Part shown: piece by piece, positions 32,830 through 42,307 of the stretch | Layout: every line of letters starts with the position of its first letter | Numbering within the stretch: position 1 is the stretch's first letter | Assembly: GCF_034274695.1 (NCBI RefSeq) | Contig: NZ_CP128362.1 | Location: 8,434,501-8,498,500, forward strand | Direction of reading: 5' to 3' | DNA length: 64,000 nucleotides | From: Chitinophaga sp. LS1 | GTDB lineage: Bacteria; Bacteroidota; Bacteroidia; Chitinophagales; Chitinophagaceae | Program-made: the position numbers and the translations under genes | Notes under the pieces: model-generated | Databases searched by the model: none | The model's input: only the letters and a program-made list of their open reading frames with translations | Told to the model about the DNA's origin: nothing

Positions 32830-33522
32830 TTAATGATTATTCTGCATCCATTGAAACAGCGTTCCTTTGTCTTTTGTATTGCCGTCATACAAATCCAGTA
32901 TTAATGCTCCCAACTCATCCGGATGGATATAATTATTTTTAGCCTTGTTCTTCTTCTTAGGATCTACATATAAATGATAATATTCCATATTTGTGTCCTT
33001 TATTTCTTCGAAGAACATTTTTGCCATTTCTTTTTGCATGCATAGTGATAAGCGGGTAAGTTTAGCCAGCTTCCTTTTTAAAGTATGGTCCGTAAAATCG
33101 ATACTGATGAACATACCTTGCCGGGATTTTTTTATACCCATGATGGATAGCCTTGCAGCAACAAAAAAAGCTGTTATGTTTTGTTCAATAGTACGCTCCC
33201 ATTCCGTAATTTCTACCTCATTAAGAGGCTTATTGAGTGTAGCACTTTCAAAACAGGCAATACTCAAATCTATTTGACCAAAACGTTCAATAATATCATC
33301 CGCCAATTGTTCCGCCTTATAATAATCAGGATAATCAGCCAGCATAGTGATGATTGAACCCCCGTTCGAAATTGTCTCCATTTGTTTGATCCATAACAGA
33401 TCCTTGGCGCTTTGCGCGAGTACTATAATAATGGCATTTTCTTTCAATAACATTTTTACAATGTTTATCGCTATTACACCAGTACTACCCGCTAAAATCG
33501 CGACTTTATTTTTCAATGACAT
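32830..33522 (-). CDS. Atypical short-chain dehydrogenase-like protein
   Basis: 230 residues from the ATG at 33522; a start 10 codons earlier is possible. The opening SLKNKVAILAGSTGVIAINI is a Rossmann loop, but the usual T-G-x-x-x-G-I-G is altered. IDLSIACFESA replaces the D-x-L-V-N-N-A-G motif, and no Y-x-x-x-K pair is found after GMFISIDF. The active site is therefore probably lost, so it may be a binding or regulatory member. It shares the transcript with ndh. Confidence 0.7.
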   Translation of the reverse strand: MSLKNKVAILAGSTGVIAINIVKMLLKENAIIIVLAQSAKDLLWIKQMETISNGGSIITMLADYPDYYKAEQLADDIIERFGQIDLSIACFESATLNKPLNEVEITEWERTIEQNITAFFVAARLSIMGIKKSRQGMFISIDFTDHTLKRKLAKLTRLSLCMQKEMAKMFFEEIKDTNMEYYHLYVDPKKKNKAKNNYIHPDELGALILDLYDGNTKDKGTLFQWMQNNH

Positions 33523-33755
33523 CTTATAAAGATTAACTGCTTGTGAAAACAATACAAATATTGGTATTAAAAAGGGATGTATCCATGTCTGTATGTGGTA
33601 ACAATATGTCTAAATGGCTCATTCAAATGCAGGCAAATAGTTAAATGCGATATATACACATGCTTTCACTCCTTACAGACATTTTTTAATGATGGTCTAA
33701 CACTCAACTTTGTGCCATCAATAAAAAAATACGCTGTAAATAATCACATCAATTA

Positions 33756-34976
33756 ATGCATATAAGTATGAAAATGCCAATAAAAATAAACCAGGTACTA
33801 CTAATCATTCAATTGTCGACAACATTGCTAGTATTAGCTTCATGCGGGAGTAAACCTGCAGCCGCAGGACATGGAGCAGCAGGACCCGGAGCAGGTGGCC
33901 CCGCAGGACCTCCCCCTTATAAATCCGCAGCAGTATACTCAGGAGATGCTACCATGTTTTACAGCTATCCTGCTACTATACAAGGTGAACAGAATGTTGA
34001 AATACGCCCTAAAGTTGATGGTTTTATTCAAAACATATTTGTAGACGAAGGTGCAACCGTACATAAAGGTGAGCCACTCTTTGAATTACGGAATCCACAA
34101 TACGAAGCCGCTGTAAGAAGCGCTATTGCTGCTGTTAAGATAGCAGAGGCAGACGTTCAGACTGCAGAAATGGATGTAGAAAAGGTAAAGCCCCTGGTGG
34201 AAAGAAAGATCATCAGCGATTACGAGTTAAAATCAAAACAATATGCCTTAAATTCCAAAAAAGCCTCTCTGGCATCAGCCCAGGCCGACCTGGTTAACGC
34301 TAAAGTAAATGTAGGTTATACCTATTTAACCAGTCCTTCTAACGGCGTTATAGGAACAATACCCTATAAGGTTGGTAGTTTGGTAAGCAGCACATCGGCA
34401 AGTCCACTTACCACGGTTTACAACACAAATAACATTTACGTATACTTTTCTTTAAATGAAAAACAACTACTTGAATTTTCAAGAACGGTAAAAGGCGCAA
34501 CGCTTAAAGAAAAACTGGCAACCATGGAAGATGTGTCATTAATACTTGCTGATGGCACAGAGTATCCGGAAAAAGGAAGAATCGTTACAGCCAGTGGGCT
34601 AATCAGTACAGAAACAGGATCAGTAAGTTTCAGGGCCAATTTCCCCAACAAGCTTGGCCTGATACGCAGCGGAAGTAGTGCGACCATCAAAATACCTGTT
34701 AAAATGGAGAACGCTTTGTTGATTCCTCAAAATGCTACATATGATATGCAGGGACAAAAATTTGTTTACACAGTAAACGATAAAGATAATACTGTAAATG
34801 TCAGTGTAAGTGTATCCGAAAATCCTATTGGAAATCTATATGTGGTGGAAAGCGGTTTGAAAAAAGGTGATAAGCTGATAGTAGAAGGTGTAGGTAACTT
34901 AAAACCGGGTATGGCTGTCAAACCACTACCGACCAATACCGATAGCTTATATGCTGATGCAGGTAAACATAAGTAG
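33756..34976 (+). CDS. RND efflux periplasmic adaptor (membrane fusion lipoprotein)
   Basis: 406 residues; the start may also be four codons later (33768). A lipoprotein signal ends LVLASC at residue 30. A Gly/Ala/Pro-rich linker follows, then the biotinyl-lipoyl parts (GFIQNIFVDEGATVHKGEPLFEL and VNVGYTYLTSPSNGVIGTI) around a coiled hairpin of about 70 residues, and the beta-barrel and proximal domains. It joins the inner-membrane pump to the outer-membrane channel. The pump gene starts 41 bases downstream. Confidence 0.93.
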   Translation: MHISMKMPIKINQVLLIIQLSTTLLVLASCGSKPAAAGHGAAGPGAGGPAGPPPYKSAAVYSGDATMFYSYPATIQGEQNVEIRPKVDGFIQNIFVDEGATVHKGEPLFELRNPQYEAAVRSAIAAVKIAEADVQTAEMDVEKVKPLVERKIISDYELKSKQYALNSKKASLASAQADLVNAKVNVGYTYLTSPSNGVIGTIPYKVGSLVSSTSASPLTTVYNTNNIYVYFSLNEKQLLEFSRTVKGATLKEKLATMEDVSLILADGTEYPEKGRIVTASGLISTETGSVSFRANFPNKLGLIRSGSSATIKIPVKMENALLIPQNATYDMQGQKFVYTVNDKDNTVNVSVSVSENPIGNLYVVESGLKKGDKLIVEGVGNLKPGMAVKPLPTNTDSLYADAGKHK

Positions 34977-35017
34977 GTCAATTCACTGTAATGGTTCACA
35001 CAAAACTTTAAAATATT

Positions 35018-38000
35018 ATGCTTAAGATATTCATAAAAAGACCGGTCTTATCTACTGTAATATCGGTAATAATAGTAATACTGGGAGTATTAGCTTATTT
35101 AGGGCTCCCCGTTACACAATACCCTGAAATCGCCCCCCCTACAGTTAAGGTATCGGCTACTTATACTGGTGCCGGCGCAGACGTAATCCAAAGAAACGTT
35201 ATTATACCACTGGAAGAGCAGATAAATGGTGTAGAAGGAATGACTTACATGACATCCACCGCCACTAATGATGGTGATGCTACCATCACTGTATACTTTA
35301 AACTTGGTACAAACTCAGATATAAACGCTGTAAACGTACAGAACAGGGTGCAAAGGGCCACTAATTTACTGCCTGCCGAAGTAACCAAAGCAGGAGTAAC
35401 TGTAGATAAGCAGCAAAGTAGTAACCTGCTCATCTTTGCGCTTAAAAGTAATAATCCGTCTTATGACCAGACATTTTTAAGCAATTATGCCAACATCAAT
35501 CTTATACCGGAAATTAAGCGGATAAACGGCGTGGGCAGTGTAGTTTCATTTGGTACAAAGGACTATTCCATGCGTGTTTGGCTGAAGCCGGATATAATGG
35601 CTACCTATGGCATAACCCCTGCAGATGTGAACAACGCGCTTGCAGAACAAAATTTTGATGCTGCGCCCGGTAAATTTGGAGAAAACAGCGACCAGGTTTT
35701 TCAGTACACCATTAAATATACCGGCCGGTTGATCGATACCACGCAGTTTGGTAACATCATTATGCGTTCTAAAACTGATGGCCAGTTATTACGATTAAAG
35801 GATATCGCCAGGCTGGAATTGGGTTCCCTCACCTATTCTTCTACTATGAATACTGACGATCAGCCCGCAACAGTTATTGCTATAAGCCAAACGGCAGGAT
35901 CCAATGCCCAGGCCATTATTAAGGATGCCATAGCTACACTTGATAAAGCTTCCGCTTCTTTTCCCGAAGGTGTTAGTTATATACCCTTGTTGAACGCGAA
36001 TGACTTTTTAGGTGCATCTATAGAAAAAGTAGTACACACTTTAATAGAAGCCTATATTTTGGTTTTCCTTGTTGTTTTTATTTTTCTCCAGGATTTTCGC
36101 TCCACCCTTATTCCGGGTATATCGGTTTTGGTGTCTATCATCGGTACGTTTGCCTGTCTCAGCTTGTTTGGCTTTACAATTAACCTGCTAACGCTTTTTG
36201 CTTTGGTCCTGGCCATCGGTATTGTGGTAGATGATGCTATAGTAGTCGTAGAGGCGGTACATGCCAAGCTTGATGAAGGTTATAAATCAGCATACAATGC
36301 ATCTGTTGATGCTATGTCTGAATTGGGCGGAACTATCGTAGCAATTACATTGGTCATGGCCGCCGTGTTTGTTCCGGTTTCTTTTATCAGCGGTAGCTCA
36401 GGGGTATTTTTTAAACAGTTTGGTTTAACGTTGGCTTCAGCAATTGTAATTTCAGCGATCAATGCCTTAACGCTAAGCCCCGCATTATGCGCCCTGTTTT
36501 TGAAACCACATGAAGAACATAATGGAACCAGAAAAAACCTGCTGCAAAGGTTTTATATGGCTTTTAATACCGGTTTTGATGCCTTAAAGGGCAAATACCA
36601 AAAGTCAATAGGCTTCTTAACCCGCAAAAAATGGATCATTCCGTCTGCAGTAGTTCTATTTACCGCATTACTCGTTTTCTTCATGAAAACATCGCCAGGC
36701 GGTTTTGTGCCCAATGAAGATCAGGGAACCATCTTCGCTGATATCAGCTTACCGCCGGGTAGCTCTCTTGAAAAAACCATGCAGGTTGCCAATATGGTAG
36801 ACAATATGGCGAAGAATATACCTGAAGTTGCTAACCGGGCAAAAATAACCGGGCAAAGCATTATCAATGGTACCGGTAGCAATTTTGGATTGCTCATATT
36901 TAAGTTAAAGCCGTGGGATAAAAGAGAGGGGGTAAAAGTAGATGATGTGATTGGCAGGTTATTTGGAATGACCGCCGGAATAAAAGATGCAAAAATCATC
37001 TTCTTTGCACCACCAACTGTACCAGGCTTTGGTAACTCAAGCGGGTTTACCATTGAACTGCAGGATAAAACAGGAGGCAGCGTTGAAAATTTCAGCAAAG
37101 TAGCCGGTGGCTTCCTGGGAGCAATTAACCAACGTCCGGAAATCTTATACGGCGCTACTGGGTTCAATCCTAACTACCCTCAATATTTAATGAATATAAA
37201 CGTAGCCAAAACAAAAGAAGCCGGCATTTTACCCAGCGATCTGATGTCAACTATGCAGGGGTATTACGGTGGTATATATGCTTCTAACTTTAACCAGTTT
37301 GGTAAACAATACCGGGTTATGATACAGGCTGATGCTAAATACCGGAGCAATTCACAGAGCCTCAATAATGTATATGTTAAAAATGCATCTGGTAACATGG
37401 CGCCTGTGTCCGAATTTGTTACCCTCACTTCTGTTAATGGACCACAAAGTTTGTCAAGGTTCAACCTGTATAATAATATATCTGTTATCGGCAGTCCCAA
37501 ACCCGGGTTTAGCAGCGGCGATGCACTTAATGCTGTGAGAGAAACTGCGGCCCAAACCCTGCCTGCCGGTTATACTTTTGACTACTCAGGATTATCACGT
37601 GAAGAGGTAAATTCTGGTGGACAAACAGTTTTCATCTATATACTTTGTATAGTGTTTGTATTCTTTTTACTGAGCGCTCTTTATGAAAGTTATATTATAC
37701 CGTTTGCTGTTCTATTATCCCTTCCTGTAGGCTTGTTTGGCACTTACCTTTTTGCAAGGATCATGGGGATAGATAACAACATATATATGCAAATATCTGT
37801 AGTGATGCTCATTGGTTTACTCGCTAAAAATGCTATCCTGATAGTTGAGTATGCAGTTGCAAGGCGAGAGAAAGGTATGACAATTGTAAACGCCGCCATT
37901 GAAGCTGCCACAGCACGTTTGCGGCCTATATTAATGACGTCACTTGCGTTTATTGTGGGCCTGATGCCGCTGATGTTCTCATCTGGTGTTGGTGCTGCCG

Positions 38001-38161
38001 GCAATCGCTCTATTGGCACCGGTGCTGTAGGCGGAATGCTAGTAGGAACAATATTCGGTGTATTCATTATTCCTGTCCTTTACATCATTTTTCAAACATT
38101 ACAGGAAAAATTCAGCGGAAAAAAGAAGCCAGGTGAGGTGGTAATTCCTGCATTAGATTAA
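35018..38161 (+). CDS. RND multidrug efflux pump, HAE1 family (AcrB-like)
   Basis: 1047 residues, normal length. The start MLKIFIKRPVLSTVISVIIVILG is the first membrane helix. GIVVDDAIVVVEAVH carries the two Asp of the proton path in TM4, and the internal repeat (about residues 540-1030) gives the second set of helices, ending with the GTGAVGGMLVGT pattern. It pumps hydrophobic drugs out of the periplasm and inner membrane using the proton gradient. It is the middle gene of the three-gene efflux operon. Confidence 0.96.
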   Translation: MLKIFIKRPVLSTVISVIIVILGVLAYLGLPVTQYPEIAPPTVKVSATYTGAGADVIQRNVIIPLEEQINGVEGMTYMTSTATNDGDATITVYFKLGTNSDINAVNVQNRVQRATNLLPAEVTKAGVTVDKQQSSNLLIFALKSNNPSYDQTFLSNYANINLIPEIKRINGVGSVVSFGTKDYSMRVWLKPDIMATYGITPADVNNALAEQNFDAAPGKFGENSDQVFQYTIKYTGRLIDTTQFGNIIMRSKTDGQLLRLKDIARLELGSLTYSSTMNTDDQPATVIAISQTAGSNAQAIIKDAIATLDKASASFPEGVSYIPLLNANDFLGASIEKVVHTLIEAYILVFLVVFIFLQDFRSTLIPGISVLVSIIGTFACLSLFGFTINLLTLFALVLAIGIVVDDAIVVVEAVHAKLDEGYKSAYNASVDAMSELGGTIVAITLVMAAVFVPVSFISGSSGVFFKQFGLTLASAIVISAINALTLSPALCALFLKPHEEHNGTRKNLLQRFYMAFNTGFDALKGKYQKSIGFLTRKKWIIPSAVVLFTALLVFFMKTSPGGFVPNEDQGTIFADISLPPGSSLEKTMQVANMVDNMAKNIPEVANRAKITGQSIINGTGSNFGLLIFKLKPWDKREGVKVDDVIGRLFGMTAGIKDAKIIFFAPPTVPGFGNSSGFTIELQDKTGGSVENFSKVAGGFLGAINQRPEILYGATGFNPNYPQYLMNINVAKTKEAGILPSDLMSTMQGYYGGIYASNFNQFGKQYRVMIQADAKYRSNSQSLNNVYVKNASGNMAPVSEFVTLTSVNGPQSLSRFNLYNNISVIGSPKPGFSSGDALNAVRETAAQTLPAGYTFDYSGLSREEVNSGGQTVFIYILCIVFVFFLLSALYESYIIPFAVLLSLPVGLFGTYLFARIMGIDNNIYMQISVVMLIGLLAKNAILIVEYAVARREKGMTIVNAAIEAATARLRPILMTSLAFIVGLMPLMFSSGVGAAGNRSIGTGAVGGMLVGTIFGVFIIPVLYIIFQTLQEKFSGKKKPGEVVIPALD

Positions 38162-38185
38162 TGATCATTAATTAAATTAAACAAC

Positions 38186-39583
38186 ATGAACTTAAAATAT
38201 CTTACACGTACAGCTGCTGTAATTGCAGTGGCTGTACTAATATTGCCTGGATGCAAAATAAGGCAGGCCTACATACGCCCTGCTGTTGAAACAGATAGCC
38301 TGTACCGCGCCGCATACACTACAGATACAGCTACCATCGCAAATTTATCCTGGAGACAGATGTTTAAGGATGACAAATTGCAGGCTTTGATACAGGAAGG
38401 CATTGCCAATAATTACGATTTAATAATTGCCGTGGCCCGGATCAAACAAGCCGAAGCCAACTTGCGTCAGGCCAAAGCAGCATTTTTACCCACACTAAGC
38501 GTTGAACCACAGTACACGAAGCAAAAAGTTGCTGCTACACAAGGCGGGAACCTGGGTTTTACACCAGCAAACGTTTACGCGGTTCAAGGCAACGCCAGTT
38601 GGGAAATAGACTTGTGGGGAAAATTAAGTAGTGCCAAAAAGGCTTCACTCGCATTACTTTTACAAACTTATGCCTACCAACGGTCTGTTCAGACGAAACT
38701 GATTGCCGACATTGCTACCAACTATTATAACCTGTTGGCTTACGATAAGCAACTGGCTATAACTGTGGAAACTGTGGATAACCGTAAAGAAGATGTAGAA
38801 ACTAATAAAGCATTAAAGATAGCTAATCGTGTAAATGAAGCATCAGTTGCACAAAGTGAGGCCAACCTTTATGCGGCCGAGGTTACCATACCCGATCTGC
38901 AAAACAGTATTCGCGAGACTGAAAATGCATTGTGCGTTTTGACTGGAAGACATCCTGGTACAATTCAAAGAAACATGCTTGATGGGCAAGAGGTAGACAC
39001 TACATTACAAACCGGTGTGCCTGCACAATTGCTAAGCAACCGCCCTGATGTACAACAGGCGGAGTATAATGTCAGGTACTATTTTGAGCAGATCAATGTA
39101 GCCCGCGCTTACTTTTATCCCACTCTTAATATTACAGCCCAGGGTGGTTGGCAATCGGCAACCGTTGGCGATCTGTTTAAAAGCGCTACCATTTTTGGTA
39201 ATGTTGTAGGAGGTTTAACACAGCCAGTATTTAACAAAGGACAGAACAAACAACGGTTGCAACTTGCGAAAGCACAATACGAAGAGAATGTGGCAACGTT
39301 TCAGCAAACAGTACTTGATGCCGGTCGCGAAGTTTCTGACGCGTTATACAACTACAAAGCAGTTCAGGATAAAGCCTTAACACGTAAGCTGCAACTTGAT
39401 GCCTGGTTCAGATCTGTAGATTACAACCGCGAACTACTTAAAAACGGTTACGTCACCTATACCGATGTTTTAACATCTGAACAGTCCTATTTATCTGCAC
39501 AATTAAGCGGCGTAAACGACCGGTTGCAACAATTGACATCATTAGTAACGTTGTACAAAAGTTTAGGAGGGGGATGGAAATAA
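38186..39583 (+). CDS. Outer-membrane efflux channel (TolC/NodT family lipoprotein)
   Basis: 465 residues. A lipoprotein signal ends LPGC at residue 23. The repeated TolC pattern is clear: LSWRQMFKDDKLQALIQEGI, NYDLIIAVARIKQAEANLRQAKAAFLP and LLSNRPDVQQAEYNV. Such trimers form the outer-membrane tunnel of RND pumps. It starts 24 bases behind the pump gene. Confidence 0.94.
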   Translation: MNLKYLTRTAAVIAVAVLILPGCKIRQAYIRPAVETDSLYRAAYTTDTATIANLSWRQMFKDDKLQALIQEGIANNYDLIIAVARIKQAEANLRQAKAAFLPTLSVEPQYTKQKVAATQGGNLGFTPANVYAVQGNASWEIDLWGKLSSAKKASLALLLQTYAYQRSVQTKLIADIATNYYNLLAYDKQLAITVETVDNRKEDVETNKALKIANRVNEASVAQSEANLYAAEVTIPDLQNSIRETENALCVLTGRHPGTIQRNMLDGQEVDTTLQTGVPAQLLSNRPDVQQAEYNVRYYFEQINVARAYFYPTLNITAQGGWQSATVGDLFKSATIFGNVVGGLTQPVFNKGQNKQRLQLAKAQYEENVATFQQTVLDAGREVSDALYNYKAVQDKALTRKLQLDAWFRSVDYNRELLKNGYVTYTDVLTSEQSYLSAQLSGVNDRLQQLTSLVTLYKSLGGGWK

Positions 39584-40166
39584 GCTTGTACAGATAGGTA
39601 ATGTCCAATTTACACGCCCGGACTAAATCCTGACATCTATTTATACTACCCTCGAACTTTAACCAAACTATATTTACTCAATTTAGTCTAACAACCCCCT
39701 AAATAAACCCGATCCTGCATAATCTGGTTCGAGGTTATGATACCTGGGACCGCAAGGAAATTAAACGAGGCTGTATTTCTTAAGTAAGATACGGCCTCGT
39801 TTTATTCAGATACCTAATGGAGATAGGTAGTCCTTTAAGCACTTCTGAGGAGGTTTATTTATTTTTATTACCGATGCTTTAAGCTAGATACAATGACCGT
39901 AATAGCTTTTTCAAAGAGAATACACCACATAAAAAATTTATCATATATAATGATACCACTCTATCAACTCAAAAGGAATGGTGGTCTGGACAAAAGCGGT
40001 ATTCCAGAAAATAATCCATCCTGGCGAGAATAGTCTTTCATTCACTGAAACCCAATTTATTGATTTGTAAACCTGAAATTCAATTAAATTCAGGGATTAT
40101 AAACCTGGAATTTATTGCAAATTCAGGTTTATGAGATCTACATTTGCTATATAATTCAGCCCGAAA
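39584..40166. other. Intergenic stretch with a tRNA-like scrap and a terminator
   Basis: No gene seen. CTGGTTCGAG at about 39724 followed by TGGGACCGCA resembles the T arm and 3' end of a tRNA, with a broken middle. A strong terminator follows at 39763-39802. This repeats the arrangement seen at 9824-9890 and 9970-10052. Confidence 0.4.
39763..39806 (+). terminator. Rho-independent terminator
   Basis: AAACGAGGC at 39763-39771 pairs with GCCTCGTTT at 39794-39802; the stem continues inward through GTAT and ATAC. It may end the efflux operon or belong to a lost tRNA. Confidence 0.75.
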
Positions 40167-40358
40167 ATGATTAAAAGATATATATATGATCAGATTATCA
40201 GCAATCTCTTCAAAGGGAAAGCCATTATCATTACCGGACCCAGGCAGGTAGGAAAAACCACTTTGCTTCAGGCAATTATGGAACAGGCTAAAGGAAAAGT
40301 ACTTTATCTCAACTGCGATGAGCCGGATATCCGACCAATGCTGACAGGTACCCATTAA
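40167..40358 (+). pseudogene. AAA ATPase (DUF4143-type), N-terminal fragment
   Basis: 63 codons. MIKRYIYDQIISNLFKGKAI, then IITGPRQVGKTTLL (Walker A) and KVLYLNCDEPDIRPML, match the start of the ATP-binding proteins of about 380 residues that are common in Bacteroidota. After MLTGT the frame stops. A different frame then opens and ends KVDENGTLQKHKLTGK-stop, one base before the next ATG; this is the tail of some other lost gene. Confidence 0.8.
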
Positions 40359-40408
40359 GGTCGACGAAAATGGAACACTGCAAAAACACAAACTGACGGG
40401 TAAGTAAA

Positions 40409-40750
40409 ATGATAAAGAAAAGTACCACTAGCAGGAGTAGTTTAATGATAAAATTGTTATTTATCTTTTGCAAAAGGTTTATACTGCCCTCCGTGCTGTT
40501 CACAATAGTATGCTGTTTAGTTATCTGGAGATTTCAGTTAACGAATACAATAGGGGCTATTATATGGATGAAAGCCCTGAGTAACCTTGTATTCTATTTC
40601 CTGTTAAAGACGTATAGAAGTAATGAATATTATTTCTTTTACAATCTAAACGTGAATCCAAACAAACTTTATATTTACACGTATCTATTAGACTTCTTAT
40701 TATTTGGCATACTGGCTTTCCTTACCTCACAAAATTCAATAGCCCGATGA
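40409..40750 (+). CDS. Small membrane protein, partner of the ABC ATPase
   Basis: 113 residues with three hydrophobic segments (about 14-38, 46-66 and 85-105). No family is firmly recognised. Its end overlaps the start of the ABC ATPase by four bases (ATGA), so the two are made together and it may be the membrane partner, although it is far too small for a usual permease. Confidence 0.6.
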   Translation: MIKKSTTSRSSLMIKLLFIFCKRFILPSVLFTIVCCLVIWRFQLTNTIGAIIWMKALSNLVFYFLLKTYRSNEYYFFYNLNVNPNKLYIYTYLLDFLLFGILAFLTSQNSIAR

Positions 40751-41397
40751 ATATATTAGAAGTTGATAGTGTAACATATAGCGTCATGGGGAGACAGATA
40801 CTTTCGGATGTATATATAAAAACACAAACGGGTCGTATAACGACGCTGATAGGAAGAAATGGCCAAGGTAAATCGTCTTTATTTAAGGTGATCTATGGTA
40901 CTGTAAATGCGGAAAACAAATCAGTAAGACTGAATAATACCTACTTGCGGAATGATCTGTATAAGGTGAAAGGTCTGATAAACTTCCTGCCACAATCTTC
41001 CTTTTTACCTAAAGCGCTTAAAGTAAAAGAAGCTTTTGATTTTTTCTCCATGGAGACAAGTGATTTTTTTGAATACTTCCCAGAGCTGAAATTTTCAACA
41101 GCGGACAGGTTAGGCCAATTATCAGGTGGTGAAACCAAGCTGATAGAAGCCTTCCTGGTTATTCGCTCAAATACGCTGTTCACCATATTGGACGAACCGT
41201 TTGTTTATCTGATGCCAATTTATATAGAACGATTAAAAGAAATAATCAGTCACGAAAAGAAGAATAAAGGGTTCCTGGTCACAGACCATTTAGTACGTGA
41301 AATATGTGATATCAGCGATGATATCTATTATATAAACACAGGAAATGTTTGTTTGACTAATGTGGAGAGGCTAAACAGACTCGGGTTTTTCCTATAA
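40747..41397 (+). CDS. ABC transporter ATP-binding protein
   Basis: 216 residues. Walker A is GRNGQGKSS, the Q-loop FLPQSS, the signature LSGGETKLIEA, Walker B LFTILDEP, and the switch His stands in VTDH. The set resembles the LptB-like ATPases. It is coupled by overlap to the small membrane protein in front. A lanthipeptide-like precursor gene follows 160 bases downstream, so export of a small peptide is possible but not shown. Confidence 0.88.
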   Translation: MNILEVDSVTYSVMGRQILSDVYIKTQTGRITTLIGRNGQGKSSLFKVIYGTVNAENKSVRLNNTYLRNDLYKVKGLINFLPQSSFLPKALKVKEAFDFFSMETSDFFEYFPELKFSTADRLGQLSGGETKLIEAFLVIRSNTLFTILDEPFVYLMPIYIERLKEIISHEKKNKGFLVTDHLVREICDISDDIYYINTGNVCLTNVERLNRLGFFL

Positions 41398-41558
41398 ATA
41401 CATTGTCAGGTTCAATTCAATTGAAATGTTATAGCTACAACATAGCTATATCCGGACAACTATTACTATAACTATTGTAGGATCAATATAAACTTTTGGA
41501 TCCATCGCGTCAAGTCTGAAATTCGTATTAGAGTAAGGTACAATCTCTAAAAAGAATC

Positions 41559-41681
41559 ATGAAAAAGAAAATTAAACTCAACAAGAAGAAAATCGCTGAA
41601 CTGGACAAACAAACTGCTTCTCAGGTTAAAGGTGGTGGTACTACTTCAGACTGCACAGTAACGATGAAAGAACCTGAATGA
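41559..41681 (+). CDS. Class I lanthipeptide-like natural product precursor (40 residues)
   Basis: The leader KKKIKLNKKKIAELDKQTAS is followed by QVKGGG and a core TTSDCTVTMKEPE. This is the plan of the short Bacteroidota natural-product precursors (Lys-rich start, L-x-x-x-I-A-x-L, then Q-V-x-G-G). The core has one Cys and four Ser/Thr that a lanthionine enzyme could use. No LanB, LanC or radical SAM gene is adjacent, so its modifying enzymes must lie elsewhere or are lost. Confidence 0.75.
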   Translation: MKKKIKLNKKKIAELDKQTASQVKGGGTTSDCTVTMKEPE

Positions 41682-41733
41682 TTTGATTGTGTATCAGTTT
41701 CTATTTTCTTAAAAATTCACCTACCTTCGCAGC

Positions 41734-42240
41734 TTGAAACTGACTACCACACTCACAGAAATCGCACGCGCTGCGGAAGAAAAGGAAGCTGAAAATCTCG
41801 CATTCAGATCATACCTGCAATCACAAAACTCAGATGACATAGATGAACTTGTACAGGAACTGGATACCCTCATCACCCCACAAATAGACTGCACCTCCTG
41901 TGGTAATTGCTGCCGTAACCTCATGATCAATGTTACGGAAGATGAAGTCACTGCATTAGCTACACATCTCAACACCACCAATACCGAACTCAAGGAAAAA
42001 TATATCGAAACCGGCTCCAGCAATGACATGATGATCATCAACACCATCCCCTGTCATTTCCTGCACGAAAGCCGCTGCACCATCTACGAACACCGCTTTG
42101 CCGGCTGTCGGGAATTTCCGGCACTGCACCTGCCAAAGTTTAATAAACGACTATTTACCACTTTCACTCATTACAGCACCTGTCTCATCATTTACAATGT
42201 AGTAGAAGAAATGAAGAAAAGAGTATCATTTCATGTGTAA
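41734..42240 (+). CDS. YkgJ family cysteine cluster protein
   Basis: 168 residues from a TTG at 41734. CTSCGNCCRNL and the later C in TIPCHFLHESRCTIYEHRFAGCREFP form the zinc or iron-binding cysteine set of the family. A TACCTTCG promoter-like box lies only 5 bases before the TTG, so the real start could be further in. The last residues KKRVSFHV come from a tandem duplication: the 20 bases at 42196-42215 recur at 42239-42258, and the second copy would give the likely ancestral end KKRLAF. Confidence 0.82.
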   Translation: MKLTTTLTEIARAAEEKEAENLAFRSYLQSQNSDDIDELVQELDTLITPQIDCTSCGNCCRNLMINVTEDEVTALATHLNTTNTELKEKYIETGSSNDMMIINTIPCHFLHESRCTIYEHRFAGCREFPALHLPKFNKRLFTTFTHYSTCLIIYNVVEEMKKRVSFHV

Positions 42241-42307
42241 TGTAGTAGAAGAAATGAAAAAAAGACTGGCATTCTAAACCGCTTTATGCAAACCAAATCC
42301 CTTCCAA

